Source of the DNA: Zingiber officinale
Taxonomy: Eukaryota > Streptophyta > Magnoliopsida > Zingiberales > Zingiberaceae
Reading direction: 5' to 3'
NCBI RefSeq assembly: GCF_018446385.1
Contig: NC_056000.1
Coordinates: forward strand, 30,458,011-30,522,010
Length of the DNA stretch: 64,000 bases
Numbering within the stretch: the stretch's first letter is position 1; each line of letters starts with the position of its first letter. A model generated the notes under the pieces. The model did no database searches. It was not told the origin of the DNA and was given only the letters and a program-made list of their open reading frames with translations. This document shows positions 46,837 to 59,000 of this stretch, one piece after another. Both the position numbers and the translations under genes were made by a program.

Positions 46837-47409
46837 GCTTCTCTTCTGATTCTAATTTGGGTATTGCACTTGGGTCAAATCTTTTGTGGCGCCGACAAAT
46901 TTCTTCTAATGAATTGGCGATTGTTCCGCCGTTTATTGTGAGATCTAGTGATTGTATCTTGAGGTGGACGCAGGACGCTTGCATACATGAAATAGTGATC
47001 TTATGATTTTTCCTCTTCTTTTTTTTTTGAATCTTACTTTAAGATATTTTGCGTATCAAGAGGGCATCTGAGTAGTGAAGCAAACATCTCAACTTGTTTC
47101 TTTTCTAGTACTTAATTTTTGTTGCATTGTGAATTCTGGAACCCCGTATATTCTATGAAATGGTGTCATTATTTTAGAAGATCAGTTACAGAAATCATAG
47201 CATGCCATTGGAAAATTTTGGAAAAATTTAAAATAGTTGAAAAATTTTAACCTGATCTGCCTTTGCCTTTAGAGATAGATATACATGTTCGCACGCACAA
47301 CTTCAGCATTCAACGAAAGTTGTTCCGAATTTGTGAAAATTAATTCCTTACCTTAAGAATTTTGAGGTTCTTAAGAAACTACAACTGTTTTCCCTCTTGC
47401 AGACTCTAA

Positions 47410-47528
47410 ATGAAGCCTTACGAGATTCATTCAAAGATGAGTAGCTGCATTGTGAGATGACAATTGCTGAAACAATCAGCTTCAATGATCAACAACCCCA
47501 AAACAGAATGAAATTTATAATAATCTAA
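47410..47528 (+). promoter_or_regulatory. Three short upstream ORFs in the NIPA leader
   Basis: Between a probable leader acceptor (TTGCAG at 47397-47402) and the main ATG (47545) there are three upstream ATG frames: 47410-47460 (16 codons, MKPYEIHSKMSSCIVR), 47485-47511 (8 codons) and 47508-47528 (6 codons). They would lower translation of the main frame if this exon is used. Confidence 0.5.
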
Positions 47529-47544
47529 GTTTTCTTTCTAATCC

Positions 47545-50500
47545 ATGGGCGAGTGGATTGTTGGAGCTGTTATCAACATAATTGGAAGCATTGCCATAAA
47601 CTTTGGGACCAACCTTCTAAAATTGGGTCATGATGAGGTAATATTGTACTCCTAATCTCCTTGCATAACTAATTGCTAGTCAAGACAGTGGTACATTAGT
47701 TAGTGCTCACACTTGATGTTCATAAATTCATGTAAATGTCATTTCCATGTATCTTTATGTTTGTAGCGAGAGAGGTATTTCATGCTTATTAATGATGGAA
47801 GTAATAGCAAACTTAATATGAAATCAATCATACATTTCCAAACTTGGAGAATTGGTATGTCCTTTGACTGGTGTTTGGTTTCTCTATTCCTTATGTTTAG
47901 TCTTATTTAACATATTAAAGCTTCTTTAAAATCACTTCTGTTGCAGGTATTCTTTTGTTTGCTTTTGGAAACTGCCTCAATTTCTTTTCCTTTGCTTATG
48001 CCGCACAGGTCAAGTTGCATTTTTGTTCTTAAATTATAACATCATATCTTTCCAATGTATTAAATATTTTGTCAATTTATTCTTTTATCTGAAATTCACA
48101 GTTGTCTAAAAAACTATGCATTTATATCCATCTTTCCATCTGATGGCTGTGATTTCTGTGTTTTTTGGGTTAGCGTTTGGTTATCATGTATTTTAGTGAA
48201 AGTAATTGTCAACTTGGTGCTTTTGTATGCTTCTATGTTCCTTACTTTAATATTCTGTTTTTCCCCGTAAACTATCAAGAATGTAAGCTATTGGCTATTT
48301 ATTTTCTTCTATTGCAACTAATTTAATGTATTTGCCTTATGTTCTTATGGAGTTAAGTATGACCTGTTTTGGGGGATGTTGGTAAATAGTAACACATGCT
48401 GAGTTCCATGATAAACCATGCCTTGTTCATTAGTTCCTTTTTTACCAAGAATAATTATAGCTCATTTATTGGATTGTTTTGCTGATGGGATGTCTTGTTT
48501 TTTCTGGCAGTCACTTCTCGCCGCTTTGGGTTCAGTTCAGTTTGTATCCAATATTATATTTGCTTACTTTGTGCTACATAAGACAGTATCAGTCAAGTAT
48601 GTCATTTCAGGAAAAAAAAAAAAAGATTGTTTTGATAAGGCCTAATGTAGTATCAAATATATTGGATTTCATTTTGGCAACTTGTTTTGCAGGGTCATTC
48701 TGGCAACATCTTTCATTGTTTTGGGCAATATCTTCCTAGTATCCTTTGGAAATCACCAGTCACCTGGTTGTGCTGTTAATTCTATTGCCAATGTTAAGAA
48801 AATCAAATGATTGATTGCGTGCTCCTTCTATTTTTTCAGTATTCACACCGGAGCAACTGATTGCAAAATACACCAGCTTAGTCTTTCTTTTATATTGCTT
48901 CGCCTTGCTTTTGGTGGTTAGCCTCAATCAATATATTTACAGGTTAACTTTTTGCATGCTTTAATTTCTTGCTTGAAACTGTCATTTTTCTCTGTTTTTT
49001 TTAAAATAATTTTATCTGCAAATTTTGAAAAATTGTTCTAGTCTAAGTATTGGCTATTATATTTGACAGGAAAGGAGAAGCATATCTTGCAGTTTCTCAG
49101 AGTGACAGTCTTTATTGGTCTACATTGCTTCCATTTTCATATGCTACTGTTTCTGGTGCTGTGGGTTCCTGCTCAGTGTTATTTGCAAAATCATTGTAAG
49201 TTGGGGTTAGGAAAGATTTTGTAGGTTCCACAGGATAAACTGGATACTAAATTGTTTTAATAATTTTGTTTGTTTCTGCAATAATTTGGACTTTGTCGTT
49301 CCTTTTGTAATAAATCTGCCTCGGTTTCTCAGGTCTAACTTGTTAAGACTGACCATGAGCAGCAAGTATCAGTTCCATAGCTGGTTTGCATATTGTATAC
49401 TACTATTGTTCTTATGTACAGCCGGATTTTGGGTAATGATGTCATTAAGTGTAAACTGCAAAGTAAACTTTTCGATTTGTTCAATTATACTGGAGCATAA
49501 TGCAGCTATTATGACTTGGAAAAGTCTCACATAGTTTCTCATTGATTAAATCCTAGATGGCAAGATTAAATGAAGGCTTGTCTCTCTTCGATGCAATCCT
49601 CATTGTCCCTATGTTTCAGATTGCATGGACCTTCTTTTCCATCTGCACTGGATTTGTATATTTTCAGGAATATCAAGTGAGACTTTTGTTTATGGAAATG
49701 AGGAAATCCCTTCACATAGTTTGCACTGATTTGCTGAAACTGACTGGAATGGACTTTGGCAGGTATTTAACACCCTAAGAACGACTATGTTTGTAATGGG
49801 GATGGCATGTGTGTTCGTTGGTATTTCTTTGTTGGCACCTGATGACACTAAAGGTACCAACACAGTTTTGTTTATGGTTTACCTTAGGTTATTGTTAGAT
49901 AAGCTAATTTTTCTTATAAAATTTTAGGATGCAGAGAAAATACTTCTTCATTGTCTTCAGATCCAAGCCTTTCAACTAATATGAACAGGTAACTTTACAC
50001 TCTCATATAGGGTTGCTCATCGTAATCTTTCATGTAGGAACAACGTAGTGCCTTTCCAAACTTGAAAAACATAGCAAAGATGTCCGATTTAAAATTTCAT
50101 GTGAGTAAATATGTGAAAGAAATTGGGTAGCAAAGAACGCAAAGCGTGTGTGTGTTTTTTTTTTTTTGTGAAATTATGCTTTACTTGTTGGGGTTGATCA
50201 GTAGTTTTGATGTATATAATGAATAGAATTTAATGTTTTGAATTGAAGACCATCCAAGATACTGACAGACGACACCGAAGCAAACCTGGATGGGTTGCTT
50301 GCAAATACAGTGCTTGCTAAAGCAAGACATATGCTCCTGAAGGCCAAGGTACTTCTACTGAAACAGAATAATTTCCTTTTCTACATTCGTGGGTAAAATA
50401 TCCCAACACTGATTGTTCCATTTTTCCTTTTCTAGGCTGTTGGTTCTTTTTCCCTGGGTCTTGGTGAGGACTCGCAGGGTGCTTCTTCAGTACTTGTAAT

Positions 50501-50615
50501 GCCTATGGTATCTTCAAGGACAACAGGGTTAAGAGACACCATCTTCGATCGAACAAAGTTCATTCCCCTAAGAAACTCCAATGATACAGAGATGCAGGAA
50601 GAAGTCTTTGATTGA
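47545..50615 (+). CDS. NIPA: NIPA-type magnesium transporter (NIPA8/9-like)
   Basis: Thirteen coding exons join in frame to 427 aa: 47545-47637, 47767-47854, 47947-48008, 48511-48596, 48693-48766, 48840-48942, 49070-49195, 49333-49432, 49557-49676, 49763-49853, 49928-49988, 50249-50348, 50436-50615. The N-terminus MGEWIVGAVINIIGSIAINF and the FGNHQSP motif are diagnostic of the family (formerly DUF803). About nine hydrophobic segments fill residues 1-325; the last hundred or so residues are polar and probably cytosolic. Animal NIPA proteins carry magnesium and related ions; plant members are annotated by similarity, and location is probably an endomembrane or the plasma membrane. The start fits the family's usual N-terminus. 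No defect is seen. Confidence 0.93.
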
Positions 50616-53083
50616 CAAGATCTTCTGCCACTGTTTGCTTGGTATACGTTCTAGAGATATGATTCTGCCAAAATTGTAAGTTCCAGGATCATAGATCCAC
50701 ATTTGGCATCCAAACATATTCTATACAGTATGCTTGTCGAGTGATCGATAGATTTTCTACTTGACGGTCCTCCTGGGAAATCTCTTTGGATTTGCTTCTT
50801 CATCGATGCTGTGAAGGTAGCTATGATTGTTGTATTCTGCAAGTTTATAAGATGTGAAAGGGCATAGCGTTTATCTTTTTTGAGTGTCCATTAGAATTTT
50901 GGTCAACTTGTCTGCTTGATCCTTTCGCCAACCATAAGCAGTTTTTTCAAGTGGAGACCTGAGTGATCGGTTCAAATCGATCATGCCCAAGTTAAAATGG
51001 TTGGATTAGTCTCATGAACTGTTACTCCTGTTAAGTTTAAGTATGTTCGAGACTAGTGATCTATCTCATAGATAACTGTAAGTTAATATAGACTTAGAAT
51101 AGAAAACATAGAGAAAATATGTCGGGTGCCCAAAACAAAAAAAAAGAAAGAAAACTTTGTTAATACTAAAGCATAATTCTTCTTATTAGTATTATATATA
51201 CTCTGGATCTTAAAGATTTAAAAAGGAATGATATCTTAGATAAAGAAATTTTATCATAAAAAAAATTTTCTATAGAAATTGATAAAATAATACACTAATA
51301 TAGACAATTCTTAACTCCTAAATACTATAAATATTAAAAAAAAATATATCCTAAATATCATAAAATGAAAATTATTAAAAATAATAAAAGGGTTCAGAGA
51401 TTTTTAAATTTTACATGTATAACCATTGATAGAATTTAATTCTGAATCCTGAGTCAAAATTATATCTTTTAAAATATTAAATTCTCCTATGTTGATCCTA
51501 TATGATAATGGAAAAATAATGAATAAGTAAAGAGGCGACGTTTTCGTATGTGCGACTTAGATAACAATAAATTGGAGATGTTAAAATATCTATTTTTTTT
51601 TAATGCCAATATATGTAGCACTGGATAACTTGCTAAGTGTCCTTATAGTTGGTTCCAAAGCGAGATTAAAAGAGTAAATTATGATAAGTGGTCTCTTTAT
51701 ATAGAAGTAATTTTATTTGCCAAAAGATATGGGCATATCAAACATTAAATGAGCATCAATCTTACTATTGTAATTAATTACACTCATCCAAGCCACTCCT
51801 TAGAGTCCATCCCTAAGCTATCAAAAAAAAAGATAAATTAGGAGATCAGTTTATAGTAATTGTCAAATTGACTAGAAGTATCCATTATACTATTGTGCAA
51901 AAAGGCGGGTCCTGTCGCCCAGCGGCCCCCTAGGCCTGGCTCTACAGGGATCCTAGGAGGAGGTAAATCAGCGGTGAATGCTGGCCAGGGTAAAGCGTGG
52001 TGTCTCCGAAATTTAACACAGCCGGCCCAGATTATTCATCCAGTGCGCGTCTGTGGACCTTCGACCCTACGACTCATTGTGCAAGGATGTCACGCCTTAA
52101 CCGGTTGATCCAGCCTGCGGGGGCGAAGTATCCATTATACTATGTTAATATTGAAGAGTGTCAATAAATAATGCATAAAGAAACAAAAGAATTTTAAAGA
52201 GAAATTGAGTACTGAAAATATCTCTAACACGGATTATTTAATAAATATGGATGACTTTAATGATCATTAAGATTACTTCTGTTTTAAAAAATTTTATTAT
52301 TCACAAAATAAAAATTCAAATGTATAAAATTATATTTGCTTGTCTTACTCCTTGAAACTCCAAAGAAATTTTATGTTAAATGCTGTTTTTATGTTAAAAA
52401 AAATTGAGCATAGATCGAGGGAAAAGAGAGTCTATTTTAACATTCTCACCAAACAGTAAGCAATTAATTAGAATCAAAGCTCCTTGTTTGTTAAAAATTA
52501 TTATATGGAGAAAATCATTGAGCTTAAAAAGACTGATTTGAAGTGATTTTGAGCTATTGCTATCTTAATTTTATTAAACTGTTATAATGATATTTATTTA
52601 TAATTATAATACCATATCATTATCAATACCACAAATACATATTTATATGATTAATTTATACTACAGCTAATAAATATTTGTTCCCTGAACAACAATGGAT
52701 GTCCCTAAATTAGTGTAATTTAGCACAAGAGTTGAATAGAAGACAGAAACAATTGGATGAGGACTACCATCATAAATCTCGACTCCAAAGTGAAAACAGA
52801 CAGTTTGCTTGAATACATCATAATTTAAGAAATGCCGGTAGTTAAAAGTAAAACCAAGCTCTGAGTTCCGACTACATCTAGGAGGCCATGCCATTATCAC
52901 GACAACGTATCTAAAAGATTCTGAATGTAGATTAAGGATGGGCATTGCCTTATTGAAGGATGAAAAAACAATGTCTACCTCTTAAGTTTGAGTTAGAAAA
53001 AACAAATCACAAAAGGAGATGAAGTAGATGTTCGAATGATATGATATCTCCTGACTGAACCTCTACCACCAGCACGGTTTTCA
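50616..53083. other. AT-rich intergenic between convergent genes
   Basis: NIPA (plus) and Tudor-SN (minus) end toward each other here. Apart from the 231 bp insertion at 51894-52124 there is no gene or recognisable repeat. A GC-rich short frame at 51893-52108 is part of that insertion. Confidence 0.6.
51894..52124 (-). mobile_element. 231-bp SINE-like insertion with 19-bp target duplication
   Basis: The GC-rich insertion is flanked by perfect 19-bp repeats GAAGTATCCATTATACTAT (51875-51893 and 52125-52143). On the minus strand its 5' end has a tRNA-like head: an A-box-like GGATCAACCGGTTAAGGCGT and a B-box-like GGGTCGAAGGTCC about 35 bases apart. It ends CCTTTTTGCACA. The long duplication shows LINE-type integration. 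Composition differs sharply from the AT-rich surroundings. Confidence 0.8.
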
Positions 53084-56000
53084 TCAGCGGCCTGCAGTTT
53101 TCTTTGGCGGAGCTAGCTCCTCATCATCAGATTCGACATCACCATGCTGCCAGATGTTCAGCCTTTCTTTTTTCGCTTTCTCTTGGAATTCTTCGAGATT
53201 GTCAAGAGCTGCCTTGCGTTCCCTAGTGTCCCATCTCTTCTTTCTTTCTAATCTAGCAAGCCCTTCCTGCACTCATTTAGTTGAAATCAGAATCATACAA
53301 CAGGCAAAAAGATCTATGTAACTTTTAAAAAAAAAAGATGCGGTTGGACCTGAAGCATCGCGGCATTGATGCTGAATTCACCTTCAACATCAACGAGAGT
53401 CACCATCAATATATTACCAGTTCCTTGTCCTCTTGGTTTCCCCCCAGAAGTATCTCGTTCTTCAATCATAGCCCTGAACTCTTTTGAGTTGTTCATTGTA
53501 CACTCACTCAAATACTCTGCAGCTTCTAGACCAAAATCATCCTCCAAATTAGGCACTTTTACGTATGCAAGACTACAAAGCTGAGCTAAACCAGGAGCTG
53601 CCGACACTGAGGGGTCAAGAGGACGTAAGCGGCTATATGGAACAAATTCTTGGTTTCCATAATCAATATAGAAAACTTCAAATTTGTCATTTGGTGATTG
53701 CACAGCTCCTCCTCGTGGTCCATTTACAATCTAGAGATGGGCCAGATAAATAAAATATGATCAACATTTTTTAATATTATTGTTTAAAAAATAAGACCAA
53801 GAAAAAAATATCAGGAAATATGCAAGAAAGATTAATTTCAGTTGACAGATTCAGACAGGACCCAGATGCACGTTTCTGTGAACAAAAAACTTAATATTGT
53901 AGTAGTATGATAAACCATTGACAAAAGCACACTTTCGTCCAATATACTTAAGAACTACAGCAAGAGGTAGAGCGAGCAATCAAATAGAAAATGATATGTA
54001 AGTTTTGGTATTGTTTATTTGTCCTTTTTTCAGGTTTATTCTGAGAGGTATTGGCCCATATATTACAAACTATACAGGCACCTAAAAACCAATCCTTTTG
54101 AATCAACCAACAACTTATTAGATGTAGGATCTTTAGCAAATAACTTTAATACACAAACACGAGATGTTGAAATAAATCTTTAGTGTGTTAGAGTAACTTA
54201 AACTAATTACAGAATTGCTGAAAGGAGAGGTTACTGCATTGTTCCTGCTCAGTGGTTTAGTGAACCCAATCATGTCCTTCCTTTCATTGCCTTGTCCCAC
54301 AAGTATATCACAAGTTATTCCAATGACTAATCATCAATATGCCTGATTCAGCCGTGGTATTTCAGATAATATAAGCTTGACTTCAGGTACGACACTGAAA
54401 TTTTCTAGCATATTCATGTCACATTAGAGATTTAACGTGTGAACTGAGACTTTAGGGACAATGATTTTGGACAGAAAGAGTTAATTGGCACTTTTCTACC
54501 GGGCATAAGCTAAGAAAGATTGCTGAAGATTTAGTATTGTTTTGAAGTTTTACTATTTCTGAGGTCACTCCATAATGATTTTCAACTAAAAAGTCCAAAT
54601 TCTGTGATTTGTAAATGTTATGTAATAAACCAGTTCTAGTAAGTAGGAACAATGAAAAAGTAGTCTGGAAAAAAAAAATTAAAGATACACTTCCACTAAA
54701 TAAATCTTCAAGCAGCAATGAACCAAGTGGCTCACATAAATCATTAAAGATGGAATTAAATAAAAATTAAAATATACCATGGCTCTGTTCCAGGAATTAT
54801 CGATGCTGAACTGAGCTAGGACAAGATCACCCTTTGAAGGATTAAAAGAGCCAACTAATGGAGCCTCCTTAATGTTTAGAGCAGCAAGTTGGTGCTGAAT
54901 GGCAGACACCTTCTGATCAGCAACAGTTTGGACATAAAATTTGCCACCTCCAAGAACTTCAGTAACTACCACCTAAAGTTATAAAGACAACTTGAGATGA
55001 TCATGTTTAAGAAATTCAGTTACCAAGATTTAAAAATTACTTTCTTTTGGGAGCACCTTGAGCACTTCTTTCTGTTTTGCTTCAGCAGAGGAAACATTTG
55101 AAACTTCTTTTGTTTCATCATAGTTCTCCCAAATCTGCAATGGGAAATAAAATTTATATGATCCATATCAGTTGTTCAAATAAAGAAAAGAACAATCAAT
55201 CCTATTACCTTCAGCTTCTGGTGCTTTGCAGACTCTTCAGCCTGAGCCAAGAGATGAGCATCTGATATCTTGTCTGAACTAAATGAGATTTGAAGTCGTG
55301 CTAATCCAGCTTCCAAAAGAGTAACAGCCATATTGGTCCTAGACTCCCACAAGGATCCTAAGAATGTTCCAGTCCGATCGACAGTTTCAATCTCAATCTA
55401 TCCAGTATAACAAAGAAGCATCTTGGTGTTAAAAAAAATGTTACCAAAAAATTATAATAAATTAGTGAATATTACCTCAACATCCCGCTGCAATATTTTT
55501 CTTCTCATCAATGCAATTGCATCATCTGAAAAAGACTCCTCACGACCAGGACAGCGAACGCCAGAAAATGAGAATGCAATTGTACATGTTTCCTTGGGAA
55601 TCAATAACTTAAATCGATGACCACTAAGGACATACTCAACAACAGCAGTATGCCTCCTAGTCCTTTGCAGAAAAGGCAAGAAATCTCGTGATTTTTTAAT
55701 AGATGCCTGTGTGGATAACATTTTTCTTTCATTATAGTTCCATGGCAAAACATACAGGAGAAAATCAACTATATATGATTCCACTACTGACCGTGGTTAA
55801 ATCAGTTATGTGCATCACTGGAGAATCTTTTGCAGAATGAATCCCTTTCCTTGAATTAATTGCACGCGACTCAGCAGCCAGCAATGCATCATAATGATTT
55901 GACCTTTCTTCAAAATCTCGATGCCTGACTACAGTGGCAAAGCCTCGAGAGACAACCATCTCAGCAACATTCATTCCAGGTTGGTTAGTTGAGGCAGAAG

Positions 56001-59000
56001 AGTTATCATCAGCTCCACTCTTCACAAGGAAAACTGACCCAAAATCCATTACTCTAGAATCAGCTGGATTAGAGACTGCCCCATTGGATCCATCAGCTGC
56101 ACCAACCTTCCTAGAGTATTCCATCGACACATTTACCTGACAATAATTTAACTGTGAGAATAACACAACCATAACTTCCATCATACATATCAAGCCAAGA
56201 ACCATACTTGATTCCCAATAAGACGGGTGCGTAAGAATTCTTTAGCCTCACGGGCATATGGTGCTGGTTTCTCATCTCTTCTTGGATTCCCCATTTTAGG
56301 TGCTCTGATGCTTGAGAGATTGACTCTACGCTCAGCTAATGGGCTTCCAAATGGAGCAGCATCGTCAGCAACAACTACGCAATCACCACTTACAACCTCT
56401 ACAACCTAAAAATTAAAAAAGCAATAACTTAGTTCAAATCAAGGTTTCAAACACATATGTATTGGTGGTATGCAATTGGCCCAATGCAGAAAAGCATGTT
56501 GTGGTATGCAAAAACATATCTGCTCAAACATTAAAATATTAATAAATATTTATATTGACATCTAAAGTATTATCATTTGTAAAATAAGTACCTAAGTTAA
56601 CACTTACAAGTTTTATGCTGCTGACAAGGATAGTCTAGGGCTTTAACTTTCAGTTTAAATTGACTCAAAATGAACAAGATAAGGCTTTTCTAAGTTCACA
56701 TGTAGACAGCATATGTCAAGGCAGAACATATGCAGCCACAATTAAAGCTTTTTAAAACCAGGGTTCAAGTGCAGAAGTTATAGGGTGCAAAGGCATCAAT
56801 TTCAAGGAAGCCAAGCCAGCTAAAAACACATACTTTTCCAGTGAAATTTTGGTCATGAATGGCTTTTGAATTTGAAGCTGGAGGCACATAGTTTGTCCAG
56901 ATTCTCAGGCGATCCTTCTTAGCTTGAAGTTCAGCAGCCTTCAACCTACGTTTGGCATCATCCTCCATCATGTTTGCACTCCATTCCACATATTTAGCAA
57001 AACCCTGTGGAGAAAAAAAAACAATATTTTGTTACAGAAACCTGTCTCACGTATTCAATTTTACAAGTAAATTTATACCACTCCATATTCACATTCACCA
57101 AACTCATACAAGAAAACATTTACCTCATCTCAAAAGAAACTTTTTTTATTTTTTCCTTTGGAAGAGCAATAATAATCGCAGCAAAGCAGAAAGTCAAACA
57201 ATTGAACTCATAGTTAAGGAATAAGACTTATCACACAGAAGGTATCGACCTTGTTTAAGTAACATATACATAGAAAAGGTGCAATTTAGGGAAGTAGAAA
57301 GGACATATAACTTCAGTTTTTTGTTGTGTTCTTAAATAGATCCATTTTTTAAGTGTAAGATAAAACAAGCGTATGTGCTAGGTATGACTTTTCTCCTTCA
57401 ACCTGTTGTTGAGAATATATAATTTCCTGTTGAATTGCAATTTACTGGAAAAGCTATATTTAAGAATGATCACTCAGATTATTTAAAATGGCTTGTAGAA
57501 TTGTTCGCGAGAACAGATTCATTAAACAGAACTTATTGTGATAAGTTTTTGGACCAGATTTAGTTCATGAGAAATAAAAATATATTTTCCCTGCAACTTT
57601 TTTGCTGATTGATGTAATGAAAACAATGTAATGTGCAAACCTAAATTAATTCATCTCAACATATATTAAAGTAAAAATCATTTATAACTCAACTATTTTA
57701 TTAATATAATAGAAAATCTAAATGAAAGAATATTAAATAGGAGAACAAATTGAATACATCTCAGCACACTTACATATGCTGAAGTGTGTCAAATATCAGT
57801 GAAGTATAGTGGAATAAATTTTAATTCAATTGACTATCTAATTATTGAACAGGAGTCTTAACGTAATGGTAAAGTTGTTGTCATATGACTTTCTGGTCAT
57901 GGGTTCGAGTCTGCATTGGCGGGAGCTTCATGCTCCAAGCTACCCTTTTTTTTTTTACTATCTAATTGTTGCATTTTTACTATTAAAAGTAGATGAACCA
58001 TGTGAATGAAGAGTATTAAGGAATAAACCTCATCTAAATGCATTTCTACACGCTTCAACTTGTGTTGAAGAGTGTGAGAGGTGGCACAACATGGTACCAA
58101 AACCATATTGTTTTGATCAAGGACCAAAAGTATGACATCAAATGATATTTTTTTACCTTGGCGCAACTAGATAGGAAATATGATTCAAAAATAAAAAATA
58201 AAAAAATCGTCCATATAATAACTCCCGAAGAAAATCTAACGTGAATATGGATTTTCAAAAATCAGGTCATTTTCATCCATGAGGCGGAAACTACAGAAGA
58301 AAAATTAACTTCAGATTGCTATCTTATCTATATTAATAAGCAGCAGTTCTGTGTTTGCTGTACAAATATAAAAAAGCATACATACATTCTGTACAAGCTC
58401 AAGTGCAAGGTCCTTTGCAGTATCACCATCTGGATAATAAACTGAGCCAATTAGATTGCTGAATTTATCTACACCTTCAAGAACAATTCTCACCTAAAGA
58501 AGTTTGGAGGTTAATATTAACTGAATGAACCAAATGTTGAAGCTCATAAACTGGAAATTACAAACAAACATACATCTCTGTTTAAGATGCGAGTTTCAGT
58601 AAAGTGCTTAGCATCCCTCCCAAATGGATCAGGTGCAACTTCAGTAAGTGATGCAGGAGATGCAGCAAGCCTCTGTGCCGATGTTAGTGGCGGCCGAGTT
58701 TCACCAGCATTTTCTCCACTAGTATCATCTGCTGCAACTTCATTCTCAGGAATAGCATCACTAACAGGCCTTCTTCCCATCGAAGGAGACTGTTTTATGA
58801 TCCATTATTTTGTCATTTCAAAGTGAAATAGCAGAATACATTTTCCTCTGCCATAATTTTCATTTTGAGATAAGGCATACCTGGATCCCTGCTACAAAAA
58901 CTTGCACAAACTGGAATGTGGGGAGGAGGTAGACTCGAACAGTGCTTCCATCACGAACCTGCTCCACAATTCCCTGCATAGGTTTCCCCTTGTTTGCAGC

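Noticed and set aside
46770-47006. Hydrophobic Phe/Ile-rich frame
   Set aside because: It is the translation of a TTTTTA microsatellite in a leader intron.
52090-52124. Resemblance of CCGGTTGATCCAGCCTGC to the start of 18S rRNA
   Set aside because: The match is short and does not continue; the 19-bp duplications and tRNA-like head explain the insertion better as a SINE.
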